From assembly GCF_002899455.1 (NCBI RefSeq), contig NZ_PPFB01000001.1:5245001-5309000 (forward strand): DNA of 64,000 bases. Direction: 5' to 3'. A model generated the notes under the pieces. The model saw only the letters and a program-made list of their open reading frames with translations, ran no database searches and had not been told where the DNA came from. Positions within the stretch are counted from its first letter, which is position 1; each line of letters opens with the position of its first letter. Shown in pieces: positions 1-8,731 of the stretch. Source of the DNA: Streptomyces sp. DH-12. GTDB taxonomy: Bacteria > Actinomycetota > Actinomycetes > Streptomycetales > Streptomycetaceae. The translations under genes and the position numbers were made by a program.

Positions 1-66
1 CCCGTCACCGGCGCCTCCGCCACGAGCGGCGACGGGCCCGCGACCGGGGGGAAGGGGAAGAGATGA
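1..66 (+). CDS. C-terminal tail of an MCE-family protein (5' end outside window)
   Basis: The first 21 codons of the window form an open frame ending in TGA at 64-66 whose residues are a Gly/Ala/Ser/Thr/Lys-rich tail, as commonly ends actinobacterial Mce proteins. The stop overlaps the ATG of the next mce gene (ATGA at 63-66), so the two are translationally coupled. By position, directly before an MceE-like and an MceF-like gene, it is most likely the MceD-like protein; too little is present to prove the family from its own sequence. Confidence 0.6.
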   Translation, partial: PVTGASATSGDGPATGGKGKR

Positions 67-1388
67 AGCGCGGCACACACGGCAGCCGGGCCGCCTCGCG
101 GCTCGGACGCGGCGCGTTCACCACCGGCCGGGTCGCCGGCCTCACCGTGGGCGGACTGATCGCCCTCGGCCTCGGCTTCACCCTCGCCGTCGGCGGCGTC
201 GCCGTCGCGCCCCGCGGCCTCGACGGCATCGAGGACCTGCCGCTGCCCGGCGGCGCCGACCTCGGTGACCGCCCCTACACCGTCACCGCCGAACTCGGCG
301 ACGTCCTGAGTCTCGTCCCGCACTCCGCGGTGCGGGTCAACGACGTCGCGGTCGGCCGGATCACCGGCATCGAGCTCGGCGACGACTGGTCCGCCCGCGT
401 CTCCATGGAGATCAACGGCGACGTACGGCTGCCCGCCGACGCGACCGCGCGCCTGGAACAGTCCAGCCTGCTGGGCGAGAAGTACGTCCAGCTCGCTCCC
501 CCGCCCGGCGGCGGGAGCGGCAGGCTGTCCGACGGGAGCGTCATCCCGCTGTCCCGCACCAGCCGCAACACCGAGGTGGAGGAGGTGTTCGGCGCGCTGT
601 CCCTGCTGCTGAACGGCGGCGGCGTCAACCAGCTCAGGACCATCACGCGGGAACTCAACGCGGCGCTCGGCGGCCGGGAACCCGAGGTCCGCTCCATGCT
701 CCGGCGGGTGAACACCCTGGTGACCGAACTCGACGACCACCGGGGGGACATCACCGACGCGCTCGACGCCGTCAACCGGCTCTCCTCCACCCTCGCCCAC
801 CGCAAGGACGACGTCGGGACCGTCCTCACCGGCCTCTCGCCCGGCCTGAAGACGCTGGAGAGGCAGCGCGGCTCACTGCTGATCATGCTGCGCTCCCTCG
901 ACACGCTCTCCGGCGTCGCCGTGTCCATCATCGACGCGAGCAAGGACGACATGATCGCCGACCTCAAGGCCATCGCGCCGACGCTGAAGGAGCTCGCCGA
1001 CGCCGGCGCGGACCTGCCCGACGCGCTCCAGGTGCTGGTGACCTACCCCTTCACCGACGAGGTGCTGAACGGGGTGAAGGGCGACTACCTCAACGCGTAT
1101 CTGAGCATGGTCGCCGTGCCCGGAGCCGAGGTGATCCCGCCGATCGACGCCCCGCTCCCCTCCACGGGCCCCACCGCCGCGGCCCGCGGCGGGGCGGGCG
1201 CCGCCGGTGAGGGACGCCCCTCCGGCAGGGGCGGCCCCGGGGCGGCGGACCCGGGGGACTCGTCCGCCCCCGCCCCCTCCCCGCCGCCGTCGCGGGGTTC
1301 CTCCCCGCTGCCCCTGCCCTCCGTGTCCGCGCCCACCGCCGGCGCGGACACCGCACCGGCGTCCCCGGAGGCGGGTGACGGCTCGTGA
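63..1388 (+). CDS. MCE family protein, MceE-like
   Basis: 441 residues. One N-terminal hydrophobic segment (about residues 25-50) anchors it in the cell membrane. The MCE domain follows at about 70-150 and includes LPLPGGADLGDRPYTVTAEL and a VNDVAVGRI stretch typical of the MceE position. A helical region with repeated polar heptads follows (about 180-340), then a Pro/Ser/Gly-rich tail. Mce proteins form hexameric tunnels that pass lipids between the cell surface and an ABC-type permease. It overlaps its neighbours by 4 bp on both sides, so it lies inside an mce operon whose permease and first mce genes are upstream of the window. The lipid substrate cannot be told from sequence. MceE proteins are often lipoproteins; I see no clear lipobox here. 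Confidence 0.85.
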   Translation: MKRGTHGSRAASRLGRGAFTTGRVAGLTVGGLIALGLGFTLAVGGVAVAPRGLDGIEDLPLPGGADLGDRPYTVTAELGDVLSLVPHSAVRVNDVAVGRITGIELGDDWSARVSMEINGDVRLPADATARLEQSSLLGEKYVQLAPPPGGGSGRLSDGSVIPLSRTSRNTEVEEVFGALSLLLNGGGVNQLRTITRELNAALGGREPEVRSMLRRVNTLVTELDDHRGDITDALDAVNRLSSTLAHRKDDVGTVLTGLSPGLKTLERQRGSLLIMLRSLDTLSGVAVSIIDASKDDMIADLKAIAPTLKELADAGADLPDALQVLVTYPFTDEVLNGVKGDYLNAYLSMVAVPGAEVIPPIDAPLPSTGPTAAARGGAGAAGEGRPSGRGGPGAADPGDSSAPAPSPPPSRGSSPLPLPSVSAPTAGADTAPASPEAGDGS

Positions 1389-2659
1389 TCACCCTCGCCG
1401 TACGGCTGAAGAACCTCGCCTTCCTCCTCATCGCCGTCCTCGCCCTGTCCTACCTCGGCATCCGCTACGCCGACCTCGGCCGGTACGTCGGCGTCGCCGA
1501 CCACTACACCGTCGACGTGCAACTGCCGCGCACGGGCGGTCTGTTCACCCACGCGGACGTCACGTACCGAGGCGTCTCGGTGGGCCGCGTCGGTCCCATC
1601 CGCCTGACCGACGACGGGGTCGTCGCCGAACTGCGGATCAAGAAGTCCGCACCCCGCATCCCCGCCGACACCAAGGCCGTGGTCGCCGCGCTCTCGGCCG
1701 TGGGCGAGCAGTACATCGACCTGCGGCCGGAGAGCGACGGCTCCCCCTACCTGACGGACGGCACCCGCATCGACCAGGCCCAGACCCAGGTGCCCGCCCC
1801 CGTCACCGACGTCCTCGCCAGCGTCGACGACCTGGTGCGGTCGGTTCCGCAGGACGATCTGCGCACGGTCGTCGACGAGCTGGGCGAGGCCTTCGAAGGA
1901 CACGGCGACGACCTCCAGGTGCTGCTCGACAGCGGCAGCGACTTCGTCAAGGCCGCCGACCGCGCCCTGCCGTCCACCACCCTGCTCATCACCGACGGCG
2001 AGACCGTCCTGCGCACCCAGGCCCAGGAGGGCGAGGCGATCCGCGGCTTCGCCCGGGGGGCGGAGGAACTGGCCCGTGCCCTCAAGGGGTCCGACGCCGA
2101 CCTGCGCCGCCTCCTCGCGGTCACCCCCGAGGCCGCCACCCAGGTCAGCGGCGTGCTGCGGGACCTCGACCCGAGCCTCGGCGTCGTGCTCGCCAACCTG
2201 CTCACCACCGCCGAGGTCGCCGTCACCCGGCAGCGAGGCATCGAGGAACTGCTCGTGACGTACCCGGCGGCCGTCTCCGCCGGAGCCACCGCCGTCGACG
2301 GAGGGAAGCTGAACCTCGGCATGGCCGTCACCTTCTTCGACCCCCTGCCCTGCACGGCCGGGTACGGCGCCACGCGCTACCGCAACGGCCTCGACCTCGG
2401 CACCGCACCTCCCCTGAACACCGGCGCGGCCTGCACCGCCCCGGCGTCGACGGGGACGAACGTGCGCGGCGCGGCGAACGCCCCGAAGGGCGGCGCGGTG
2501 CCCGAACCGGCCCGCCCCGGCTCCCTGCCCTCCGGCAGCGGCGCGGCGCGGCACGGCGGCGCCGCGCTGCCCGGCGCGCTCGCCCTGCCCGGGCAGGGCG
2601 GCGAGGCGCCGCGCGACCTGACGGGCGTCCTCAGCCCGGCCGCCGGAGGCGCCCGATGA
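1385..2659 (+). CDS. MCE family protein, MceF-like
   Basis: 424 residues from a GTG that overlaps the previous stop (GTGA). A hydrophobic N-terminal helix (about residues 10-25) precedes an MCE domain at about 35-120 with the motif DVTYRGVSVGRVGPI and a GEQYIDLRPE stretch at its end, as in MceF proteins. A long helical region follows, ending in a Gly/Ala/Pro-rich tail from about residue 345. It is the last Mce subunit of the operon, in the usual mceE-mceF order, and is followed without a gap by genes for Mce-associated membrane proteins. Family membership is clear; the transported lipid is unknown. Confidence 0.87.
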   Translation: MITLAVRLKNLAFLLIAVLALSYLGIRYADLGRYVGVADHYTVDVQLPRTGGLFTHADVTYRGVSVGRVGPIRLTDDGVVAELRIKKSAPRIPADTKAVVAALSAVGEQYIDLRPESDGSPYLTDGTRIDQAQTQVPAPVTDVLASVDDLVRSVPQDDLRTVVDELGEAFEGHGDDLQVLLDSGSDFVKAADRALPSTTLLITDGETVLRTQAQEGEAIRGFARGAEELARALKGSDADLRRLLAVTPEAATQVSGVLRDLDPSLGVVLANLLTTAEVAVTRQRGIEELLVTYPAAVSAGATAVDGGKLNLGMAVTFFDPLPCTAGYGATRYRNGLDLGTAPPLNTGAACTAPASTGTNVRGAANAPKGGAVPEPARPGSLPSGSGAARHGGAALPGALALPGQGGEAPRDLTGVLSPAAGGAR

Positions 2660-3189
2660 GGCGGGCCCGGATCCTCGCCGGGACGGGGCTCGCCCTGGCC
2701 CTCGGCTTCTGCGGCGCCGGTGCGTGGACGTACACCCAGGCACGCACCGACGACGGTCTCGCGTACGGCAGGGAACGGGACGCGGCGCTCGCCGACGGAC
2801 GCCGGGCCCTCGCCGTGCTCACCACGATCGACGCCTCCACGCGGCAGCGCGCGGAGCGCGGCGTCCGGGAGTGGCGCGACGTCTCCACCGGCCCGCTGCG
2901 CGAGGAGCTCGGCGCCACCGGGGCCCGGACCGGGGCCTCGGCGCGCGGCACGGTCACCGAGGCCGCCGTCACCGCGCTCGACACCCGTTCCGGCACGGCG
3001 AAGCTCATCGCCACCGTCCGCGTCGAGGTCACACCGCCCGGGACGGGGAAACCGGCCGTCGACCGCAAGCGCCTGGAGGCGGTCCTGGCCCGCACGGGCG
3101 AGGACGTGTGGAAGGTGAAGGCCCTGAGTGCCGTACCGGTCGAGGGAGCCGTACCGGTCGAGGGAGAGAGGGAGGACGGGGACCGATGA
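2656..3189 (+). CDS. Mce-associated membrane protein, type A copy 1
   Basis: 177 residues; the ATG overlaps the mceF stop (ATGA at 2656-2659). One N-terminal membrane helix (about 5-22) is followed by an extracytoplasmic NTF2-like domain ending in DVWKVKALSAVPVEG, where a closing Trp-Lys strand is typical of Mas proteins. Mas proteins are thought to stabilise or assist the Mce transporter. It resembles the gene at 4066-4614: both have a Tyr/Ala-x-x-RDEALA or RDAALA segment after the membrane helix, then a TTID or NTLD turn and a domain-ending W-K strand. The two therefore look like paralogues separated by one other Mas gene. Confidence 0.8.
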   Translation: MRRARILAGTGLALALGFCGAGAWTYTQARTDDGLAYGRERDAALADGRRALAVLTTIDASTRQRAERGVREWRDVSTGPLREELGATGARTGASARGTVTEAAVTALDTRSGTAKLIATVRVEVTPPGTGKPAVDRKRLEAVLARTGEDVWKVKALSAVPVEGAVPVEGEREDGDR

Positions 3190-4040
3190 CACGGACGTGG
3201 CCGGCGGCCCGCAGGACAGGTGCACGAGAGCCCGGCACGGGACCGGAGGGACACGCGCAGACGGACTCCGCGAGCGCCCGCACCGGGGAAGCCGTCGTCG
3301 CGGACGCAGGCCCGGAGGGGGAGGACTCCGGCAGCGGGGGCAGGGGGACGAGGAGCCCGGGGGAGGGGCGTCACGGCGACGCGCCGGCGGATGTGTCCGT
3401 CGGGGGCGACACCGCCGGGGAGCGGTCCGCCGGGGACTTACCCGGTGACGGGTCCCGCGAGGAGTCGTCCGAGGGCGAGCCCGGTGACGGTCTCGCCCAC
3501 CGCCCGGCGAACCGCCGTGCGGGGAACGGCCGTCGGCCGGGCCCGCGGCTGAGGCGGGCCGTCGCCGCGGGCGTCGCCGCGGCCCTGGTCCTCGGCGGCT
3601 GTGCCTTCCTCCACGCGGCCCACCAGCTGCGGTCGGCCGAGTCCGCCCGGAACCGGGCGCTCACCGACACCGAGGCCACCAGCCGGGTCGCCGGGGACGT
3701 CGGCAACGCCCTCGCCCGCATCTTCTCCTACACACCCGACGGCACCGCCGCCGCCGAGCGCTCCGCACGCACCGTCCTCGACGGGCGGGCCGCCCGCCAG
3801 TACGCGACCCTCTTCGACCGCGTCCGCCAGGACCTCGCCGCGCAGCGCGTCACCCTGAGCACCCGCGCCGTCCGCACCGGTGTGGTGGAACTCGACGGCG
3901 ACCGAGCCCGCCTGCTGGTCTTCCTCGACCAGACCTCCCGCAGGGGCGAGGACGCGGCCACCACCGCGGCGGCGCAGCTCACGGTCACGGCACGACTCGA
4001 GGACGACCGGTGGCGGATCGTCGACATCAAGGCCCGCTGA
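3186..4040 (+). CDS. Mce-associated membrane protein, type B copy 1, with long charged N-terminus
   Basis: 284 residues; ATG overlaps the previous stop. The first 115 residues are very hydrophilic and low-complexity (Gly, Glu, Asp, Arg, Ser), presumably cytoplasmic. One membrane helix follows at about 120-140, then an NTF2-like Mas domain with the segment ALARIFSYTPDG and the end DDRWRIVDIKAR. The FSYTPDG element is shared with the protein at 4663-5427 (LFSYDHADPG), so these two are paralogues. The charged tail is unusual in length. It lies in the mce operon and probably acts with the Mce complex; the family role is inferred from other actinobacteria. Confidence 0.8.
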   Translation: MTRTWPAARRTGAREPGTGPEGHAQTDSASARTGEAVVADAGPEGEDSGSGGRGTRSPGEGRHGDAPADVSVGGDTAGERSAGDLPGDGSREESSEGEPGDGLAHRPANRRAGNGRRPGPRLRRAVAAGVAAALVLGGCAFLHAAHQLRSAESARNRALTDTEATSRVAGDVGNALARIFSYTPDGTAAAERSARTVLDGRAARQYATLFDRVRQDLAAQRVTLSTRAVRTGVVELDGDRARLLVFLDQTSRRGEDAATTAAAQLTVTARLEDDRWRIVDIKAR

Positions 4041-4065
4041 CATGCGCGAAAGACGGGAGCACCCC

Positions 4066-4614
4066 ATGGAACGACCGGCCCGCCGCCTCGCCGCGAACCG
4101 CCTCCGGACGCCGTACGCGCCGGCTCTCGCCCTCGCCCTCGTCGCCGGCGGTTTCGCCGCGTGGGCGGGCCAGGACTGGTACCGGGCGGCCCACGACGAC
4201 CGGACCGCCTACGCCGTGCAACGGGACGAGGCGCTCGCCGCGGGGGAGCAGGCCGTGCAGAACCTCAACACGCTCGACCACCGCGACCTGGACCAGGGAC
4301 TCGACCTCTGGGAGGCGTCGACGACCGGGGAACTGCACGAGCAGCTCGACGCCGGCCGGTCCGACTTCGCCGAACAGGTGAAGGAGGCGAAGACCGTCAG
4401 CACGGCCCGGGTGCTGTCCGGCGCCGTCACCGAACTCGACGACCGCGCCGGCCGCGCCCGGGTGCTGGTCGCCCTGCGCGTCACCGTCGAGGCGGCCGAC
4501 GGGACACGCACCGACAAGGACAGCCGCATGCTCGGCGAACTCACCCGGACCGACGGCCGGTGGAAGCTGAGCGCCCTGGGCCAGGCGCCCGTCGGCGGCG
4601 CACCGGCCGGCTGA
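4066..4614 (+). CDS. Mce-associated membrane protein, type A copy 2
   Basis: 182 residues. I chose the ATG at 4066 because GGGAG lies 6-10 bases upstream; an in-frame ATG at 4042 has no ribosome site. A short Arg-rich N-terminus leads into a membrane helix (about 22-38) and an extracytoplasmic Mas-type domain that closes with DGRWKLSALGQAP. The line-up of RDEALAAGEQAVQNLNTLD with the corresponding part of the protein at 2656-3189 marks it as the second type A copy. It begins 25 bp after the type B gene, so it is still in the operon. Confidence 0.8.
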   Translation: MERPARRLAANRLRTPYAPALALALVAGGFAAWAGQDWYRAAHDDRTAYAVQRDEALAAGEQAVQNLNTLDHRDLDQGLDLWEASTTGELHEQLDAGRSDFAEQVKEAKTVSTARVLSGAVTELDDRAGRARVLVALRVTVEAADGTRTDKDSRMLGELTRTDGRWKLSALGQAPVGGAPAG

Positions 4615-4662
4615 CCGGTCCCGTACCGCACGAGCCGGCCGCAGCGAGGAGGACACCCCACC

Positions 4663-5427
4663 ATGTCGACGACCCGTCACCACATCAACCGCCAGCGACG
4701 CCGTCAGGCCCGCGTCGCCCGCCCCGCCGCGACCGCGACGACCGCCGCCCCCCGCCCGGAGGGCACGGAGGACCGCACCGGTACGCGCGGTGCGGCCGTC
4801 CGTACCGCCGTGCGGACGCCGCCCTCCCGGCGCGGGCCCGCACCGGCCACGGACGGGGGGAGCGGGACCGTCCGGTCCCGGCCGCGCCGTCCTCTGGGCC
4901 TGGCGGCGCTCTGCGCGCTGACGGTGCTCCTCGGCGCCTTCGCGGGCTACGCCCACGCGGAGGCCGAGTCGCTCCGCGCCGAGCCCGCGCGGAGCAACAC
5001 GGCGTTGACCGACCTCGCCCGCACCAGCGAGATCAAGGGGCAGGTGGCCGAGGCCGTCGACCGGCTGTTCTCCTACGACCACGCCGATCCCGGAGCCTTC
5101 GACAAGGCCGCGAAGGACCTCCTCACGGGCAAGGCCGTCGCCCAGCACCGGGACCTGCTCGCCGACGTCCGGAAGCGGGCCGACGCGCGGAAGGCGGTGA
5201 TCACCACGACGGTCACCGAGACCGCGGTCGAACGGATCGACGGCGACCGGGCCCGGGTCCTCGTCTACGCCGACCAGAGCAGCGTCGCCACCTCCGGCGA
5301 GCGGACGGGCGGGAAGGGCGAGGCGCGGGACGACGGCGTGTACGCGGCCGCCATGCTCGCCGTGGACACCGTGCACCGCGACGGACGCTGGCTCGTCTCC
5401 GGCCTCGACACCTTCGGCCGCGGATGA
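4663..5427 (+). CDS. Mce-associated membrane protein, type B copy 2
   Basis: 254 residues, ATG preceded by GAGGAG. The N-terminal 75 residues are Arg/Thr/Pro-rich and probably cytoplasmic. A membrane helix is at about 80-100, followed by the Mas domain with AVDRLFSYDHADPG and the end DGRWLVSGLDTFGRG. It is the paralogue of the protein at 3186-4040. It starts 48 bp after the type A copy 2 gene. The next gene, a lytic transglycosylase, starts 113 bp later, so this may be the last gene of the mce operon proper. Confidence 0.8.
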   Translation: MSTTRHHINRQRRRQARVARPAATATTAAPRPEGTEDRTGTRGAAVRTAVRTPPSRRGPAPATDGGSGTVRSRPRRPLGLAALCALTVLLGAFAGYAHAEAESLRAEPARSNTALTDLARTSEIKGQVAEAVDRLFSYDHADPGAFDKAAKDLLTGKAVAQHRDLLADVRKRADARKAVITTTVTETAVERIDGDRARVLVYADQSSVATSGERTGGKGEARDDGVYAAAMLAVDTVHRDGRWLVSGLDTFGRG

Positions 5428-5540
5428 CCGACGCCCGACCGCCCTCGCCACCTCGTCCCACCCGCGCCGCCCGCACCTCCTGCACCTCCTGCACCTCCGC
5501 ACCACCCGCACCTCCGACGGATCCGACAGGAGTGACGCCC

Positions 5541-6794
5541 ATGTCCGTACGCCGATCCCGACGCCGGTGCTCCGGCCGGGCCCGCAGGGGACTGCGCACG
5601 ACCGTGCTCGCCGTGGCGGCCATGACGGCCCTGACCGCTTCCCAGGGACCCGGCCTCGTGGGGGACGCCATGGAGGCCCGGGCCGAACCGGTGGGCGACG
5701 ACGGGGCGCCGCAGGCCGCGGGCGACCCGTTCGCCGAACTCGCGCCGCCGGGTGACGGCTCGTACCACACCGAACTCCCGCCGCTCCGCACCGCGCGGAC
5801 GGCCCCGGCCTCACCGGCGCTCCACCCGGAGGTCCGCGCCCAGTCGGGCATCCCGGCCACCGTGCTGCGCGCCTACCGTGCCGCCGAGACCTCGGTCGCC
5901 AGGACGGACCCCGGCTGCCGGCTGTCCTGGGAGCTGCTGGCCGCCATCGGCAAGGTCGAGTCCGGCCAGGCGCGCGGCGGCGCGGTCGACCGGAACGGCA
6001 CGACGCTCGGCCGCATCACCGGGCCGGCCCTCGACGGACGCGGTTTCGCGCTGATCCGGGACACGGACGGCGGCGCCCACGACGGCGACACCGTCTACGA
6101 CCGGGCGGTGGGCCCGATGCAGTTCCTGCCGTCCACCTGGGCGAGCTGGGGCACGGACGGCAACGGCGACGGACGCGCCGACCCGAACAACATCTTCGAC
6201 GCGGCGCTGGCGGCCGGCCACTACCTGTGCGCCGGCGACCGGGACCTGAGCCGCCCGGCGGACCTGGACCGGGCGGTCCTGAGCTACAACCACTCCCGTG
6301 CCTACCTGCGCCTGGTCAGGTACTGGCTGGCGTTCTACAGCCACGGGGTCCACGCCGTGCCCGACGGCGAGGGCGTCGTCCCCCGCAGCCCCGGCGCGGG
6401 CAGCGACACCCCGGCGACCGGGCCGGTCGGCGGCGGGGGCGGGGGCCGGGGTGGTGGCGGGGGCGTCGTCATAGGCCCGCAGCCCAGCCCCTCGGGCGGT
6501 CCGGGACCGTCCCCGCGCCCTTCCCCGTCCTCCCCGGACGCCTCGCCGCCGGCGTCGCCCGGTCCCAGCACGTCTCCGACCGGCACTCCGACAGATCCTC
6601 CGACGAGCCAGGAGCCCTCGGAACCGCCCGTCGAGTCCCCGACCGGGACCGCCGAGCCCTCACCGGACCCGACCAGCTCGGACCCCTGTTCCCCGGAGCC
6701 GACCGATCCCGGTCCGGAGCCCGGGCCCACGACCTCCCCGTCCGCCCCCGACGCACCCTGCCCGACCCCGACGGAGACCCCGTCCGGGCAGTAG
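5541..6794 (+). CDS. Secreted lytic transglycosylase (SLT_2/MltB-like) with low-complexity C-tail
   Basis: 417 residues from an ATG preceded by AGGAG. A twin-Arg/hydrophobic signal (about 8-35) indicates export. The catalytic domain spans about 100-270: LLAAIGKVESG holds the likely catalytic Glu140, and GPMQFLPSTWASWG plus YLCAGDRDLSRP are typical of soluble MltB-type transglycosylases, which cut murein glycans with formation of anhydromuramic ends. A DGNGDGRADPNN stretch could bind calcium. After about 295 the protein becomes a Gly run and then 100 residues of Pro, Ser and Thr, probably a wall-spanning linker. Being downstream of the mce genes, it might open the wall for the transport machinery; that is inference. 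Confidence 0.87.
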   Translation: MSVRRSRRRCSGRARRGLRTTVLAVAAMTALTASQGPGLVGDAMEARAEPVGDDGAPQAAGDPFAELAPPGDGSYHTELPPLRTARTAPASPALHPEVRAQSGIPATVLRAYRAAETSVARTDPGCRLSWELLAAIGKVESGQARGGAVDRNGTTLGRITGPALDGRGFALIRDTDGGAHDGDTVYDRAVGPMQFLPSTWASWGTDGNGDGRADPNNIFDAALAAGHYLCAGDRDLSRPADLDRAVLSYNHSRAYLRLVRYWLAFYSHGVHAVPDGEGVVPRSPGAGSDTPATGPVGGGGGGRGGGGGVVIGPQPSPSGGPGPSPRPSPSSPDASPPASPGPSTSPTGTPTDPPTSQEPSEPPVESPTGTAEPSPDPTSSDPCSPEPTDPGPEPGPTTSPSAPDAPCPTPTETPSGQ

Positions 6795-6819
6795 GGGGAG
6801 ACAGCCGCCGGCCGGCGCC

Positions 6820-8502
6820 TCAGCCCGTCCGTCCCATCCCCGCCGCGTCCGGCCAGCTCTGCGCCCCCGGCCAGCCCGTCGCCGGGGCCATGGACAGCCC
6901 GTCGGTGCCGCGCACCTGAGCCGCCGTCAGCCCGCCGCGCGCCGGCACGCCGGGCGGGGTGGGGCCGGTGGGCGCCGGGGAGGGCGCCGGCGTCGGGGCA
7001 GGCGTGGGCGCGGGCATGGGCGGAGGCGCGGGTGCGGGCGTGGGCGGCGGGAACGCGGCCGCGGGGGCGAGGGGCGGTGCGGCGGCCGGGGCGGGCTGCG
7101 CGGCCGGTTCCAGGAACGGCGCCGGCTGCGGAAGCCGCTGCGGCACGGGCTGCTGCACGGGCAGGGGTTCCGGCTGGGGCGGTCCCGCCGCGGCCGGCGC
7201 CGGCATCCCGCCGCCCGCGCCCACCGCGGGGGCGGACGCGGCGGCGGGGAGCGGCATGCCGGCGCCGACGGCCTGCGCGAGGCCGCGCGTTCCGGCCCCG
7301 TTGGTCTCGCTCACCAGGCGGTCCACCGCCGCCGTGCCCGAGCTGTAGCCGGTCCCTGTGGCCTGCCCGGGCGCGGCGGCTCCCCTCCTGGACGTCCCGT
7401 AGAGCACCTGTTCCAGGCCGGTCACCAGGCGACGTACGTCGACCTGGGGGCGCACCACGAGACGCAGGAAGCGGCTGGACGAGCCGATCTTGTTGCCGCA
7501 CTCGCGCACCAGGACGCGGTGCTCGGTGAGCAGTCTGTCGCGGACGACGGTCCCCTCGGCGCCCACGGGCAGGCGCACGAAGAGGAAGTTGCCCTGGGAG
7601 GGGTAGACCGTGAGGCCGGGCAGCGAGGAGAGCCGGCCGGACATGTCCATCCGGTCGCGGCGCACCTGGTGCAGGCTCTGCGCGTACGCGGCGCCGTGCT
7701 CCTTCAGCATGAACACCACGTGCTCGGCGAAGGAGTTGAGGTTCCACTTGGGCAGCATCGCACGCACCCGGCCCGCCAGGGCGGGGTTGGCGACCAGGTA
7801 GCCGAAGCGGATGCCGTGCAGGCCGAAGTTCTTGCCGAGGCTGCGCAGCACGATGACGTTGGGGCGCAGCATCGCCTCCTGCACCACGCTCGGCTCGTTC
7901 TCCGCGTCGGCGAACTCCAGGAAGGACTCGTCGATCACCACCAGGTCCAGGTCGGCCATGGCGTCCATGAACTGCACGACCGCGTGTCTGTGCAGGAAGC
8001 CGCCGTCGGGGTTGTTGGGGTTGCAGATCACGGCGACCCGGGTGCCGCGGGCGCGGATGAAGTCGGCGTACTGCGCGAGGTCCAGGGCGAAGCCGCTGGA
8101 CTCCTGGAGCGGGAACATGTCGACCCGCTTGCCGGTCTCCATCGGCTGGTCGGTCCAGCGGCCGAAGGTCGGCACCGGCACGGCGAGCGACTCGCGCACC
8201 AGCAGATGGTCGATCCAGGTGATCAGCTCGGTCGAGCCGTTGCCCATCGCCACGCACTGCGGCGGCAGCCGCAGCAGGCCGCACAGCTCGGCGGTGATGG
8301 TGTCCGCGCTGCTCGGGTAGTACGTGATGATGTCGCGCAGCCGGGCCGCCATCTCCTCGAACATGGCGGGGGTGGGGAAGTACGGGTTGCAGGGAATGCA
8401 GAAGTCCACCGGACCGGCCCCGTCGCTCTCCCTCGTCAGCGCCGCCATCGAAGGGCTGTGCGCCGCGGTGCTGCGGAACAACGAGGTGACGTTGTCGGCC
8501 AA
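6820..8502 (-). CDS. PLP-dependent aminotransferase (HisC-like) with long Pro/Ala-rich C-terminus
   Basis: 560 residues from a TTG at 8502-8500, chosen because GGAGG (8512-8508) sits 5 bases upstream; a longer frame to 8586 lacks such a site. Residues 30-370 form a class I/II fold: MGNGSTELI, the NPNNPDG loop (Asn161), Asp191 in VVIDESFLEFAD, and SLGKNFGLHGIRFGY with the Schiff-base Lys224. The family includes histidinol-phosphate and threonine-phosphate aminotransferases; the substrate is open. Residues 371-560 are almost wholly Pro, Ala, Gly and Gln, which is not part of any aminotransferase. No biosynthetic partner genes adjoin it. Confidence 0.85.
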   Translation of the reverse strand: MADNVTSLFRSTAAHSPSMAALTRESDGAGPVDFCIPCNPYFPTPAMFEEMAARLRDIITYYPSSADTITAELCGLLRLPPQCVAMGNGSTELITWIDHLLVRESLAVPVPTFGRWTDQPMETGKRVDMFPLQESSGFALDLAQYADFIRARGTRVAVICNPNNPDGGFLHRHAVVQFMDAMADLDLVVIDESFLEFADAENEPSVVQEAMLRPNVIVLRSLGKNFGLHGIRFGYLVANPALAGRVRAMLPKWNLNSFAEHVVFMLKEHGAAYAQSLHQVRRDRMDMSGRLSSLPGLTVYPSQGNFLFVRLPVGAEGTVVRDRLLTEHRVLVRECGNKIGSSSRFLRLVVRPQVDVRRLVTGLEQVLYGTSRRGAAAPGQATGTGYSSGTAAVDRLVSETNGAGTRGLAQAVGAGMPLPAAASAPAVGAGGGMPAPAAAGPPQPEPLPVQQPVPQRLPQPAPFLEPAAQPAPAAAPPLAPAAAFPPPTPAPAPPPMPAPTPAPTPAPSPAPTGPTPPGVPARGGLTAAQVRGTDGLSMAPATGWPGAQSWPDAAGMGRTG

Positions 8503-8656
8503 GGGAACCTCCGTGTGCGGCGGACCCGCCGGGGACGTGACGGGCCCGTCATGCCTGGGCGGCCCGCGCGGGGGAGCACGGGCCACCCAGAACTACGGAT
8601 CCGGTCCGGGGGCCGTTCAGCACGTGTGAGGAAAAGGTGAGGGCGGCCCGTGACCG

Positions 8657-8720
8657 TGCTCACACCGAAGCCCTCACGCCGACGTGCTCACACGAAGGCC
8701 TCACGCCGACGTGCTCACAC
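8657..8720. repeat. 27/28-bp tandem repeat, about 2.4 copies
   Basis: The unit GTGCTCACACCGAAGCCCTC continuing to GCCGAC occurs at 8657-8684, again with one base missing and one change at 8685-8710, and a partial third copy begins at 8711. It lies between the aminotransferase start and the end of the epimerase gene, 12 bp past the epimerase stop on the minus strand. No coding role is apparent. Confidence 0.8.
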
Positions 8721-8731
8721 CGGACGGCGGC

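Noticed and set aside
2724..4040. Longer or antisense frames of several hundred codons throughout the window
   Set aside because: High GC keeps shadow frames open; they are Arg/Pro/Ala-rich and lie over well-supported genes.
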